The notes under the pieces: model-generated
Databases searched by the model: none
What the model was told of the DNA's origin: nothing
The model's input: the letters and a program-made list of their open reading frames with translations, nothing else
In this document: piece after piece, positions 50,881-59,417 of the stretch
How positions within the stretch are numbered: the first letter of the stretch is position 1
How the letters are laid out: each line of letters starts with the position of its first letter
Program-made: the position numbers and the translations under genes
DNA from: Ectobacillus ponti
GTDB taxonomy: Bacteria > Bacillota > Bacilli > Bacillales > Bacillaceae_G
Direction of reading: 5' to 3'
DNA length: 64,000 nt
Assembly (NCBI RefSeq): GCF_024294785.1
Contig: NZ_JANCLT010000003.1
Coordinates: 360,834-424,833 of the forward strand

Positions 50881-51308
50881 TATGAGCAGACTAAGGCATC
50901 GACCCCCTGCCAAATCCACTCTGTTCCGATGTGATCGCTTTCACAAGTAATGTGAAAGAGCTCCAGGTCGCCGGTTTTCTCCCATTGCCGCTTCAGCACG
51001 TACGGATCAATATAGGAAAAAAGGGCCTGAACATTGCTCTTTGGCATAAATAGGACAACAAACGGATCCGGAAACAGCATTTCCTGTTCAAAAAAGGATG
51101 GAATGTGGCAGGAGTCGGGCTGGAGATATGTACTGGTCTCAACAGAGGAAGCATACGGCTGTAATTGTGAAAGCACTTCAGGGCTGCAGATTGCCTTGTG
51201 CGGAAGTGTGGAGAAATATTGCAGCAGCGCTTGTGCTGTTTCCCCGAAAGCTGGACAAACATTGCCATCATCGCAATAGTCGTAACACAGGATATAAAGC
51301 TCCTTCAT
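50880..51308 (-). CDS. Hypothetical protein (142 aa)
   Basis: A 142-residue soluble protein, acidic and rich in Cys, Tyr and Phe (starts MKELYILCYDYCDDGNVCPA). No signal peptide, membrane helix or motif that I recognise. Six cysteines are scattered, not paired as CxxC. GGGGAGGAGATTACC precedes ATG 51308. It is single and convergent with rocB. A role cannot be proposed. Confidence 0.7.
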   Translation of the reverse strand: MKELYILCYDYCDDGNVCPAFGETAQALLQYFSTLPHKAICSPEVLSQLQPYASSVETSTYLQPDSCHIPSFFEQEMLFPDPFVVLFMPKSNVQALFSYIDPYVLKRQWEKTGDLELFHITCESDHIGTEWIWQGVDALVCS

Positions 51309-51428
51309 GGTAATCTCCTCCCCTATATATGCATCTTTATAACTCTTTCTTATAGTTTATGCGAGTTCCTTCTCCTGAACGGATAAAATTATTACAATTT
51401 TTCAACAAAAAAATAATGAAGGAACATA

Positions 51429-51472
51429 TTTACAATTTTTTGTGTTAGTGTACTATGTGATTAGTACACTAA
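51429..51472 (+). promoter_or_regulatory. Promoter and palindromic operator of the GntR-ABC operon
   Basis: TTTACA (51429) and TACTAT (51451) with a 16-base spacer. TTAGTGTACT (51445-51454) is perfectly inverted as AGTACACTAA (51463-51472) over the -10 region. The form matches the YtrA-type operator (AGTGTA...TACACT), so repression by the next gene's product is likely. Confidence 0.8.
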
Positions 51473-51490
51473 TTCTGTAGGAGGGGTGAA

Positions 51491-51871
51491 ATGAAGGTTG
51501 CTTTTGATCCCAACATGCCCATTTACATTCAAATTATGGATTTCATCAAAAAACAGATTATAACAGGACAGCTGCAGCAGGGAGAGAAGCTGCCGTCCGT
51601 CCGGGACTTGGCTGCGGAGCTGCAGACAAATCCAAATACGGTGCAGAGGGCCCTGCAGGAGCTCGAGCGCGAAGGAATTGCGGAAGCCAGACGGGGAATG
51701 GGGCGCTATGTCACACATGAAGGGGAGAAGATTATGGAAATGAAGCGGGACATGTCCAAGGAGCTGATTTCGGCATTTGTCAGCGGCATGGAGGCGCTTG
51801 GCGTCTCGGAAGAGGAAATGCTCATGCTGGTGCAGTCGGCACTTGAGCAGCGGAAGGGGGAAGCGCGATGA
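51491..51871 (+). CDS. GntR-family (YtrA subfamily) repressor
   Basis: A 126-residue short GntR regulator: winged helix (QQGEKLPSVRDLAAELQTNPNTVQRALQELERE, residues about 30-62) and a short C-terminal helix pair for dimerisation, the YtrA plan. Such repressors sit before ABC transporters and are relieved by wall-active antibiotics. AGGAGGGGTGAA lies directly before ATG 51491. It overlaps the ATPase gene by four bases. Confidence 0.92.
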   Translation: MKVAFDPNMPIYIQIMDFIKKQIITGQLQQGEKLPSVRDLAAELQTNPNTVQRALQELEREGIAEARRGMGRYVTHEGEKIMEMKRDMSKELISAFVSGMEALGVSEEEMLMLVQSALEQRKGEAR

Positions 51872-52557
51872 CACTTGTACAGATGGAGCAGGTAACAAAG
51901 CGGTATGGCAAAAAGGAGGCTGTCCGGGATTTCAGTCTTGCTTTGACAGAGGGGAAAATCATTGGGCTTGTCGGCAGCAACGGCAGCGGGAAAACAACAT
52001 GGATGAAGCTGCTGGCGGGGCAAATCTATCCCACCGGCGGCAGCATTGCCATTGAGGGGATACCGGTCGGAAGAGCAACAAAGAGCATGGTGGCTTACCT
52101 GCCGGATGGCCCGTTTTTGGATAAGTGGATGAACGTGGCACAGGCCCTGTCCTTCTATGAGAAATTCTTTGATTTTGACCGGCAGGCGGCGGAGGAAATG
52201 CTCGAAAATCTGGGGATCCCCCAGCAAAGCAAGGTGACCGCCCTTTCGAAGGGAACGCTGGAGAAGCTGAATCTGGTTCTCACACTGGCCCGCCGCGCCA
52301 AGCTGTACCTGCTCGATGAGCCGCTGGGCGGTGTCGATCCGGTTGCCCGTGAGCAGATTCTGGACCTGATTCTCTCACAGTACCGCGAGGACAGCACCAT
52401 TGTTATTTCCACCCACTTGATTTCCGAAATTGAAAGAATCTTTGAAGAGGTGATTGTGGTAAAGGACGGCGCTCTTGTGCTGCACCAGAACGTAGAAGAC
52501 ATTCGTCTGCAAAAGGGGCAGGCGGTCAATGAACTATTCCGGGAGGTTTTCCAATGA
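51868..52557 (+). CDS. ABC transporter ATP-binding protein
   Basis: A 229-residue ATPase: Walker A GSNGSGKTT near residues 35-43, signature LSKGTLEKLN near 125, Walker B LYLLDEPLGGVDP near 145 and the switch His in STHLISE. It starts at ATGA overlapping the regulator and ends with ATGATGA overlapping the permease. The signature is LSKGT instead of LSGGQ, as in other YtrA-associated transporters. It probably exports a peptide or lipid-targeting compound. Confidence 0.92.
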   Translation: MTLVQMEQVTKRYGKKEAVRDFSLALTEGKIIGLVGSNGSGKTTWMKLLAGQIYPTGGSIAIEGIPVGRATKSMVAYLPDGPFLDKWMNVAQALSFYEKFFDFDRQAAEEMLENLGIPQQSKVTALSKGTLEKLNLVLTLARRAKLYLLDEPLGGVDPVAREQILDLILSQYREDSTIVISTHLISEIERIFEEVIVVKDGALVLHQNVEDIRLQKGQAVNELFREVFQ

Positions 52558-53336
52558 TGACGACAATGCTGCAATACGCGTGGAACGGAAGCAGACGGGG
52601 CATGCTTGTGCTGATGGGCGCCTTTCTTGTTCTGCAGGCATTTCTGTTCTTAAATATGAACTCGCTGCACCTGTTTACGGACTCCAGGGTGGTGACAGAT
52701 CAGGTCAGCTTTGCTGTATTCATCCTGTCAGTGATTTTCTTTTTCATCTTTCTCATGGTGCAGACGGTGCAGTTGTACCGCAAGCTGCTGCGGAGCCGTC
52801 TGCTGCAGGCTGCGCCTGTCTCCAGTGGGTATTATCTGGCTGTTCCGCTGCTGCTTTGGACGGCAGCCGCAGTCGTTTTATTGCTGCTGGCTTATGTGGC
52901 AGTTCTCCTGTTTCTGGGTACGGAGGCAGAAGCCAACGCGCGTTTGCTTATGAGCGCATTCGACAAGATGACCTTTGTAAAGGGAGCCTTTCTTATTATC
53001 ACCATTCTCTCTACCATGTTTGGTGTCTATATGAATATCTTCTTCTCCATCGCCCTGGCCAAATCCATCAGAACGGCGAAAGGGATGCAGGTGCTGCTCG
53101 CGTTTGGAATTTTTGCTCTCCTTGCCGGAGCAAGCTCCTGGATTTATGGCAAACTGGAGGGCATCGGTCCGGTATTTGTTCTGACAGACGGCGTGCAGAT
53201 TTTGGCGCAGGGCAATGCGAGCCTGCAAGTCGAGATGACCTCTTTCCCGGTGATCGGCATGATGTTTGATTTGGTGGTATTTGTTGTGTTGTTCATTGGC
53301 ACAGCATATTGCATTGAAAAACGGGTGGAGCGGTAG
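52554..53336 (+). CDS. ABC transporter permease
   Basis: A 260-residue protein with six membrane helices, no large outside domain and no recognisable binding motif; it has the size of ABC-2-type exporters. It is third in the gntR-ABC operon (overlap of four bases with the ATPase). Function follows from context: export or protection under control of the GntR repressor. A terminator follows. Confidence 0.85.
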   Translation: MMTTMLQYAWNGSRRGMLVLMGAFLVLQAFLFLNMNSLHLFTDSRVVTDQVSFAVFILSVIFFFIFLMVQTVQLYRKLLRSRLLQAAPVSSGYYLAVPLLLWTAAAVVLLLLAYVAVLLFLGTEAEANARLLMSAFDKMTFVKGAFLIITILSTMFGVYMNIFFSIALAKSIRTAKGMQVLLAFGIFALLAGASSWIYGKLEGIGPVFVLTDGVQILAQGNASLQVEMTSFPVIGMMFDLVVFVVLFIGTAYCIEKRVER

Positions 53337-53351
53337 GGCTTTCTTTCACAC

Positions 53352-53381
53352 AAAAGGCTTCCTGAGCGGAGGCCTTTTTTT
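53352..53381 (+). terminator. Terminator of the GntR-ABC operon
   Basis: AAAGGCTTCC and GGAGGCCTTT with a TGAGC loop, followed by TTTT. Confidence 0.85.
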
Positions 53382-53460
53382 GCCGGGCGGAATAAATGTA
53401 TGGAAGCTTCCAGTTTTCTAGTAAAATACGATACAATGAAAGTACTACTTTCTTGGCGAG

Positions 53461-54489
53461 GTGATTATTCTGACACAGGCATTTGCCCGTATTCGGTTGC
53501 GCAGCTTTCTTGGCTGGATGCTGTTGGGCGGCTTTGGGGTCATGGTTCCGGCGCAGCTGCTGGCGGATACCGGACTGATTACGCAGGCAACAGTGGACAT
53601 TTTGCTTGATACCCTGGTGATGTTCGCATTTCCCTTGCTGTGGCTGTATGAGAAGGGGCGCAGGCAAAAGGCGGAGCTGTCTGCTTTTTACAGAAAGCCG
53701 GCCCCATTTCCGTGGAAGCTGGTTGCCGTGGCAACGGTCATTGTTATGTTGTTTTCCACAGGCATCTCGATTGTGCAGTTTCATATCCTGTCCTATTTGA
53801 TACCGGAGGAGTGGCTGGGGCTGCTGGCGGACCCCGGTGTGATGGATGAGAGCTCGGCGGCCATGGCGGTGTTCAGTGCCATATCCGTCTGCGTATTTGC
53901 TCCCATTATGGAGGAAACCATCTTCCGCGGGTTTTTCCTGCAGCGGATGACCCATAAGTGGGGTGTCAAGCGGGGCGTCGTGTTCTCCTCTGTTTTGTTC
54001 GGCTTGGGGCATGCGGATGTAATTGGGGCAACTGTGTTCGGCCTTCTTATGTGTCTGCTGTATGTGAAGACGAAAAGCCTGCTGCCGGGCATGGCTGTGC
54101 ACGCACTCAACAACGCAATTGTGAGCGCCCTGCTGTTGGGCGGCGGCTCTTCCGGTGCCGGGGAGGAAATAAGCCGGGCAGACTTCCAATCCACAACCGA
54201 GCTTGCCATCGCAATCGCTCTTCTTGTCGTCAGTCTCCTCTGGCTGGTCCCGTTTTTCCGCAAGCAGTGGCGTTTCATGAAGGACCAGGGGCTGCCCCTC
54301 ATTCCAAGCGCCTATGCGGAGGCTGCTGCAGGGGTATACAGCCAAGTGGTGATTACAGAGCGGCATATGGCGGTGGAGCTGCCGGATGAAGTGGTGCAGC
54401 AGCTGGGCTTGGAGGAAGAGGACTATGTCCATCTTGAGGTGGAGGATGGCCGGGTCATTGTTACCAAAGCCCGCGGCCGTATATCATGA
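53461..54489 (+). CDS. CPBP intramembrane protease fused to an AbrB-like domain
   Basis: A protein of up to 342 residues. Residues about 1-270 hold eight hydrophobic segments and the CPBP/Abi motifs EETIFRGFFL (near 150), SSVLFGLGHAD and MAVHALNNAIVSA, which form the glutamate/His protease site. After a linker, residues about 295-340 read VVITERHMAVELPDEVV...VHLEVEDGRVIVTKA, a SpoVT/AbrB-like swapped-hairpin module. The GTG at 53461 is inside the GAGGTGA ribosome site; a CTG at 53470 (LTQAFARI) is better spaced and may be the real start. Role unknown. Confidence 0.8.
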   Translation: MIILTQAFARIRLRSFLGWMLLGGFGVMVPAQLLADTGLITQATVDILLDTLVMFAFPLLWLYEKGRRQKAELSAFYRKPAPFPWKLVAVATVIVMLFSTGISIVQFHILSYLIPEEWLGLLADPGVMDESSAAMAVFSAISVCVFAPIMEETIFRGFFLQRMTHKWGVKRGVVFSSVLFGLGHADVIGATVFGLLMCLLYVKTKSLLPGMAVHALNNAIVSALLLGGGSSGAGEEISRADFQSTTELAIAIALLVVSLLWLVPFFRKQWRFMKDQGLPLIPSAYAEAAAGVYSQVVITERHMAVELPDEVVQQLGLEEEDYVHLEVEDGRVIVTKARGRIS

Positions 54490-54492
54490 TAG

Positions 54493-54528
54493 AAGCAAAA
54501 AGGGCGCTGTGAGCGCCCTTTTTGCTTA
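54493..54528. terminator. Bidirectional terminator
   Basis: AGCAAAAAGGGCGCT and AGCGCCCTTTTTGCT with a GTG loop between convergent genes. Confidence 0.9.
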
Positions 54529-54711
54529 GCTGATCATCACTTCCACCTTGAAGTTGCCGCCTTTTTTCACATATTTAATTTCCGTGACAGTGCGCACCTG
54601 GTCAATAATTTCAACCTTCTCGCCAATGCGCGGAATGACCGGAACATTATCCCAAATGCCGAGCAAGTCGGCCTCATCGTTGCCAGCTTCATAAAACCAA
54701 ATCTTCATCAT
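54526..54711 (-). CDS. Small hypothetical protein (61 aa)
   Basis: A 61-residue, probably all-beta protein (MMKIWFYEAGNDEADLLGIW..., ending NFKVEVMIS). It resembles small barrel proteins with IGEKVEII...TVTEIKYV, but I do not recognise a named family. GGGG lies before the ATG pair at 54711/54708. Terminator shared with the CPBP gene. Confidence 0.65.
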   Translation of the reverse strand: MMKIWFYEAGNDEADLLGIWDNVPVIPRIGEKVEIIDQVRTVTEIKYVKKGGNFKVEVMIS

Positions 54712-54950
54712 ATAGAATCCCCTTTCAATTCGCGCTACATTTTTATTCATAATATATCATATTTATTCTGAGTTGGGTATATTCGAAATATTTTTTCTCA
54801 CATTTTTTACAGTATGCAAAGGGGCATCCGGCGGTAGCTTTTCTAAGAAAGATAATTGGTCCGAAGAAATGTCCCGCTGCAGCGCTTCTTGTAAAACAGG
54901 GAAGTCTTGTATTATGATAAAAGGAAGGAAGGGCAAGGAAGGAGAACAAC

Positions 54951-55175
54951 ATGGACGAGGAAATATGGGAGGAGCTGCGCCGTCTGCATGAACGGGTGCA
55001 GGAGTGCGAACGGAAGCTGGAGGAGAAGCTGCAGGGCTGCCCCTGCTGGCATATGCTGAAGCATATTGTGTATGCTTCCCAAATTATCGCGCCGGCCTGG
55101 GTGCTGCTGATTAAAATCAGCGATATGCTCCTGGCAGAAACTTTAGCTAGAAAAGAGTTCGAATATTGCGTATAA
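54951..55175 (+). CDS. Small hypothetical protein with coiled coil and hydrophobic helix (74 aa)
   Basis: A 74-residue protein: a charged N-terminal helix (EEIWEELRRLHERVQECERKL), a CPCW motif, and one hydrophobic segment (YASQIIAPAWVLLIKISDMLL) that may insert in the membrane. GGAAGGAGAACA precedes ATG 54951. Unknown function; it is followed closely by the SseB-domain gene, with a possible promoter (GTATAATCGTTATTATACT near 55168) between. Confidence 0.6.
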   Translation: MDEEIWEELRRLHERVQECERKLEEKLQGCPCWHMLKHIVYASQIIAPAWVLLIKISDMLLAETLARKEFEYCV

Positions 55176-55212
55176 TCGTTATTATACTATAAGAAAAGAG
55201 GTTCATCATCCT

Positions 55213-55611
55213 ATGGCAGACATTACGATTTCATCTCAAGTTGAAGCCATGTTGTTATTGGCGAAAAACGATCCGAATAAACGAAAGCTCTTTTATCAAG
55301 CATTTTTGGAGTCCTTCGTATATGTGGCCGGAACCTTGGAGGAAGAAGAGGGAGCACGGCAAGGCACGATGACACTGAAATATTTCCAGGGTGACGGCCG
55401 CTGGATTTTGCCGATTTTTACAAAGCTGGAGTATTTGGCACAGGCGATTGTCGAGGATATGCCGGTCATTTCCGTTCGTGTGAAGGAGCTGTTTGAGCAG
55501 GTGGACCCTGAAGCGACGGTTGTGCTGAATGTCGGCACTGAATTGGACAAGACCTTCTCGCCTGAGGAAGTACAGGATCTCGTTTCCGGTGAAATTTTCA
55601 AAAAATATTAA
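55213..55611 (+). CDS. SseB N-terminal domain protein
   Basis: A 132-residue soluble protein matching the SseB domain: KRKLFYQAFLESFVYV, then GRWILPIFTKLEYLAQAI and VVLNVGTELDKTFSPEEVQDL. SseB-domain proteins are common in firmicutes with unknown role. The ribosome site AAGAGGTTC is weakly spaced from ATG 55213. A strong terminator follows. Confidence 0.8.
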   Translation: MADITISSQVEAMLLLAKNDPNKRKLFYQAFLESFVYVAGTLEEEEGARQGTMTLKYFQGDGRWILPIFTKLEYLAQAIVEDMPVISVRVKELFEQVDPEATVVLNVGTELDKTFSPEEVQDLVSGEIFKKY

Positions 55612-55638
55612 AAGAGAAGAGGGTGCCTCTTCTCTTTT
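55610..55638. terminator. Bidirectional terminator
   Basis: AAAAGAGAAGAGG and CCTCTTCTCTTTT with a short loop between convergent genes. Confidence 0.9.
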
Positions 55639-56554
55639 ATTTTACGCCAGGCTCGAATACGAGGGTTTGATCCTCTCCGTTCATAGTGACCGGTACGCCG
55701 AACGGTATGCCCTGATGCGGCCGGCAATGTCCGAGCGGAAAGCCGCTCAAAATGGGAATGCCATACGGCACGACATGATCGTAGATAATTTCAGGCAAGG
55801 AGAGGGATGATTGGCGTTTCGGGGCACAATCGGAGAAGCTGCCGAGAATCAGGCCGGCACACTGCTGAAGCTTTCCGGCAAGCTTGAGTTGGTTTAGCAT
55901 CCGATCCAAACGATACGGTTCTTCGCCAATGTCCTCCAGAAATAGAATTTTGCCGCCTGTATCCACCTCATAAGGTGTCCCAAGCGTGCTCGCCAGAACG
56001 GTCAAATTGCCGCCTGTGAGGGGCGCTGTGACAGAGGAGAAGGAGGGATATATATATTCATCCTGCGCCGCCAGCATGATAAACTGCGGCGTGAACAGCT
56101 GTTCAAACGATGATAGAGTCATGGCGTCCACGCCGCCGCCGCCGCATTCCTCCATCATGGGGCCGTGAAACGTCACCAGGCCGGCGTGCCTGCCAAAAGC
56201 AAGGTGGAGCGCTGTAACGTCGCTGTAGCCCCAGAAAATCTTGGGATTGCGCCGGATCAGCGGGAAGTCCAAGAGCGACAGCAGCCGGGCACTGCCGTAT
56301 CCGCCGCGGGCGCAAAACACGGCTTTCACCGCCGGATGGGAGAAAGCAAGGTGGAGATCATCCGCGCGGGCGGCATCCGTGCCCGCCAGATAACCGCGCT
56401 GCCGGGCTGCGCTGTCGCCCAGAAGAACACGCAAGCCCATGGCCTCCAGCTTTTGCTTCATCAATAATACCTTATCAAAATCAGCCGGACTGGAAGGCGC
56501 CACAATCATTACAGTATCGCCCGGCTGCAGGCAAGACGGTCTTTGCATAAGCAT
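55637..56554 (-). CDS. ldcA: LD-carboxypeptidase (S66 family)
   Basis: A 305-residue cytoplasmic serine peptidase: LQPGDTVMIVAPSSP at the start, CARGGYGSARLLSLLDF, nucleophile Ser in FWGYSDVTALHLA near residue 113, TFHGPMM, and the C-terminal Glu/His of GNLTVLASTLGTPYEVD and LGHCRPHQGIPFG. It removes D-Ala from L,D-tetrapeptides in cell-wall recycling, or could be the MccF-like immunity type. Close relatives include B. subtilis YkfA. GGGGGTATGC lies upstream of ATG 56554. Confidence 0.88.
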   Translation of the reverse strand: MLMQRPSCLQPGDTVMIVAPSSPADFDKVLLMKQKLEAMGLRVLLGDSAARQRGYLAGTDAARADDLHLAFSHPAVKAVFCARGGYGSARLLSLLDFPLIRRNPKIFWGYSDVTALHLAFGRHAGLVTFHGPMMEECGGGGVDAMTLSSFEQLFTPQFIMLAAQDEYIYPSFSSVTAPLTGGNLTVLASTLGTPYEVDTGGKILFLEDIGEEPYRLDRMLNQLKLAGKLQQCAGLILGSFSDCAPKRQSSLSLPEIIYDHVVPYGIPILSGFPLGHCRPHQGIPFGVPVTMNGEDQTLVFEPGVK

Positions 56555-56597
56555 ACCCCCTTCTTCTATTCCTATTCGCCAAAAGGAAATGTCATCA

Positions 56598-56760
56598 CCA
56601 GAAAAGCGTCATCGGCTCGATCAGCTCACAGAAGGGAGGTTTCCGGCCCGAAAAGGCGCTTTTTGCCTTTTTGTGGCCGGGGTTCTCCCTGGCGGTGAGC
56701 TGGCCGATGAAAGCTGGACACCAGAAAAGCGTCATCGGCTCGATCAGCTCACAGAAGGAA
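56598..56760 (+). repeat. Dispersed palindromic repeat, copy B (123-bp unit, 1.3 copies)
   Basis: CCAGAAAAGCGTCATCGGCTCG at 56598-56619 recurs at 56721, a 123-base period. It shares with copies A and C the arms GAAGGGAGGTTTCCGG and GGGTTCTCCCTGGC and a AAAAGGCGCTTTTTGCCTTTTT core. The first 15-20 bases differ (GTCATCGG in place of GGAACCGG), with a compensating change in the far arm (CCGATGA). Confidence 0.85.
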
Positions 56761-56766
56761 AGCATA

Positions 56767-56797
56767 AAAAACGCCGGGGCAGCCGCCCCGGCGTTTT
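56767..56797. terminator. Terminator of the dlt operon
   Basis: AAAACGCCGGGG and CCCCGGCGTTTT with a CAGCCG loop, overlapping the dltD stop. Confidence 0.9.
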
Positions 56798-57965
56798 ACT
56801 TCATATACTGCTCCAAAGCTTGATCCACGTAAACCCAGCCCTTCCAGCCAACGTGGATGGTGTCCTTCATAAAGTACCTGTCATACTCATGAGAGGATAG
56901 ATCGGCAACAGGGAAGCCTGCCTGCTCGATTTGCTTGCGCACCTTGTTATAGTAAACCTGCCGGCGCTCCTTCGGGAACTCGGCAAAGTCATACCAAGGC
57001 CCGTTGACCGGCACCGAAATGAATAAGGCCTGTGTGTGATTGCGCTTCAGCAAATTCAAAATCATTTGCAGGTCTTCATATTCCGGAGACTCTTTGTAAT
57101 CTTCCTTTGCCTTATAGCCGCGCAAATCCGGCAATTTGTCGCCAATATGCTTTTCAAAATAAGCATCTTCAATGCCGTATTGGTTGGACTTGGAATCGGC
57201 AGCGGCTGCTTCCTCCGCACGTTTTTCCAGCTGCGTCATCGACAGGCCGCGCAGGCTTTCGTCGGTGCTTGGCGTGCGTGTTGGAATGGTGAACAAGGAA
57301 ACCAAAAGGTCCTTGCGCTCCAAAATATTTTTATATACATAGGCAAACGGTTTGATGGCTGCCGCTTTCCAGACAGTTTTCTGTTCGTTGCTTACGATGG
57401 CTTCCAGCAGAGGGCGCAGCAGCTTGTCCTGCTTGACCACCTCAAAGGAAAGCAGCCGCTTTGCCAGATAGCGCTTTGTCTCAGCGTCAACCTGATGATT
57501 GAACACGAGGCTGTAGGCCTGAAGGGAAGAGTAGTTTGGCGCAAAATGCACCTCATCCAGTCCCTCGGCTACAAACCATTGCGGCGAGAGCACATACACA
57601 ATTTTTTTATTGCGGAGCTCTCCCGTCAGCTCGGAAAAGCTGAGAAGATGGGTCAGCGACTGTGTGCCGCCGCGTCCGATGAGATAAGGTGTAAAGCCAT
57701 GCGGCTCCACCTTGAAATAGTTGGATGGATGATAAGGATCCAGACGCAGCAGCTCAGAGGAGCCGTACATCGGCAGAATTTGCTTTTCCCCGAGCATCCG
57801 TTTTTGGAGGGCAATGCCCTGAAACACATCCGGTTTCAAGGCAGTTGCCGTCTCGTCCACTCGTTTGTCGCTTATAAGCGGGTATAGCCATTGCACCGGC
57901 ACGAACAGCATTGCACAAAGAATGGCAAATGCCAGGATCATCGGGCCGAATTTGGGCTGCGTCAT
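56796..57965 (-). CDS. dltD: D-alanyl-lipoteichoic acid biosynthesis protein DltD
   Basis: A 389-residue protein with an N-terminal membrane helix (residues about 8-28) and an outside SGNH-like domain: [21 protein letters not shown] with nucleophile Ser, and [10 protein letters not shown] with His. It transfers D-Ala to lipoteichoic acid on the outer face. The start ATG 57965 overlaps the dltC stop (ATGA). Confidence 0.93.
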   Translation of the reverse strand: MTQPKFGPMILAFAILCAMLFVPVQWLYPLISDKRVDETATALKPDVFQGIALQKRMLGEKQILPMYGSSELLRLDPYHPSNYFKVEPHGFTPYLIGRGGTQSLTHLLSFSELTGELRNKKIVYVLSPQWFVAEGLDEVHFAPNYSSLQAYSLVFNHQVDAETKRYLAKRLLSFEVVKQDKLLRPLLEAIVSNEQKTVWKAAAIKPFAYVYKNILERKDLLVSLFTIPTRTPSTDESLRGLSMTQLEKRAEEAAAADSKSNQYGIEDAYFEKHIGDKLPDLRGYKAKEDYKESPEYEDLQMILNLLKRNHTQALFISVPVNGPWYDFAEFPKERRQVYYNKVRKQIEQAGFPVADLSSHEYDRYFMKDTIHVGWKGWVYVDQALEQYMK

Positions 57966-58201
57966 TGCAGTTCCGCCAGCTTTTGGATAATCATATTTGG
58001 TGTAGCCCATTCATCGCGGTCAAAGTCGGAAATGGATACCTCAATGCTCAAGCGTTCCTGAATTTCCACAAGCAGTGTTACGGCGCCGAAGGAATCGAGA
58101 ATGCCTTCTTCAAACAGCTGTACATCCGGATTTTCCTTCACGATATCGTTTTGACAAACCTCTTCTAAAATGTCCAATACTTGTTCTTTTAAAGCAGCCA
58201 T
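57962..58201 (-). CDS. dltC: D-alanyl carrier protein DltC
   Basis: A 79-residue acyl carrier homologue. Ser37 in ILDSFGAV is the phosphopantetheine site. DltA loads D-Ala on it and DltB/DltD use it for teichoic acid esterification. AAGGAGACTCCAAC precedes ATG 58201. Confidence 0.95.
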   Translation of the reverse strand: MAALKEQVLDILEEVCQNDIVKENPDVQLFEEGILDSFGAVTLLVEIQERLSIEVSISDFDRDEWATPNMIIQKLAELQ

Positions 58202-58268
58202 GTTGGAGTCTCCTTTTCTATCATTTCATACAATATATTACTGCGTTTGCGGCGAAAAGCCAATATGA

Positions 58269-59417
58269 TCAGTTCAAGCGGCCTGAGAAGATCAGGAAGC
58301 CAAAGCACACGGCGTGGAAGGTGATGATGATTGCCAGCGCGTGCATCCACTTGTTGTTCGGCCAGAATTTGCGCTTCTTGTTTTCCCGTTCAAACAGGTC
58401 GAACAGGATGAACAGGAGAGCATGGTACAACCCGTAAATAACATAATGTATATGCAGGCCGTGCCAAATCCCCATGATGAAGAAGTTCAGAAAGAAGCCC
58501 ATGTAAGAAATGGCATAGCGATCCTTAATGATTTTCTTCTTTGTCATGAAAAATACGAAGCGCATATATACGTAATCGCGGAACCAGAAGGACAGGCTCA
58601 TGTGCCAACGGTTCCAGAAGTCCTTGATATTGCGGCTGAGGAACGGCTTATTGAAGTTCTCCGGCGTCTTGATGCCCATGAGATAGCTCACGCCGACCGC
58701 AAAGGCGCTGTAGCCGGCAAAGTCAAAGAACAGGTACAGACTGTATGCGTACATGTACACAAGTGTGGCCGCGAAGGTGTCCTCCTTTACAAAACCCGCT
58801 TGAATCACATACTGGTTGATGAGATAGCCGATAATGAATTTGTACAGAAAGCCCCGGAAAATCCGGTTGAGGCCGGCATACAGCAAATCCTGGTACTGCT
58901 CCCGGGAAGGGGCGGTCTGTACATCCTTCAGATAACGGCGGTACCTGTCGATCGGTCCGGATGTGATCGTTGGAAAGAACAGCAGGAATTGCAGAAACAC
59001 GGGCAGCGACACTTCTTTAATTTGCCCGTCGCGTATCTCCATAATCATCTGGACCGTTTTAAAGGTCAGATACGAAATGCCGAGAAAGCCAATCGGCGTC
59101 GCCAACTGGAAAAAGGGAATCACCTTGGCCAGCACAAGGGGCAGAATGGACAGCACAACAGCAGCATAGAAGGCTCCTGCGCTGTTGTTCCGCTTCCGCA
59201 TCCGTAAATACCCGATGACGAGCGCAGTCTGCCAAATGGTAAAGAGAATCAGGGATACAGCTTGTGCCGGCTTGCTGGCAAACACAATTGCCAAAATGAT
59301 GACCGTGACAATTGAATTGTAGATATGGAGCGACTTCCCCCTTAGGCCTGCAATGATCGTCGGCGCCAGCAGCACCGCTACAATTGCAAAATAATAGAAG
59401 GTTGCATATGGGGTCAT
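58269..59417 (-). CDS. dltB: D-alanyl transfer protein DltB (MBOAT)
   Basis: A 382-residue membrane-bound O-acyltransferase with about eleven hydrophobic segments. Catalytic His is in [15 protein letters not shown] and the other conserved His in [18 protein letters not shown]. It moves D-alanine across the membrane. It overlaps dltA by four bases (ATGA). Confidence 0.94.
   Translation of the reverse strand: MTPYATFYYFAIVAVLLAPTIIAGLRGKSLHIYNSIVTVIILAIVFASKPAQAVSLILFTIWQTALVIGYLRMRKRNNSAGAFYAAVVLSILPLVLAKVIPFFQLATPIGFLGISYLTFKTVQMIMEIRDGQIKEVSLPVFLQFLLFFPTITSGPIDRYRRYLKDVQTAPSREQYQDLLYAGLNRIFRGFLYKFIIGYLINQYVIQAGFVKEDTFAATLVYMYAYSLYLFFDFAGYSAFAVGVSYLMGIKTPENFNKPFLSRNIKDFWNRWHMSLSFWFRDYVYMRFVFFMTKKKIIKDRYAISYMGFFLNFFIMGIWHGLHIHYVIYGLYHALLFILFDLFERENKKRKFWPNNKWMHALAIIITFHAVCFGFLIFSGRLN

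Noticed and set aside
53293-54432. Minus-strand frame of 379 codons opposite the CPBP gene
   Set aside because: Gln/His-rich shadow; the sense strand carries the conserved EExxxR and HALNN motifs.
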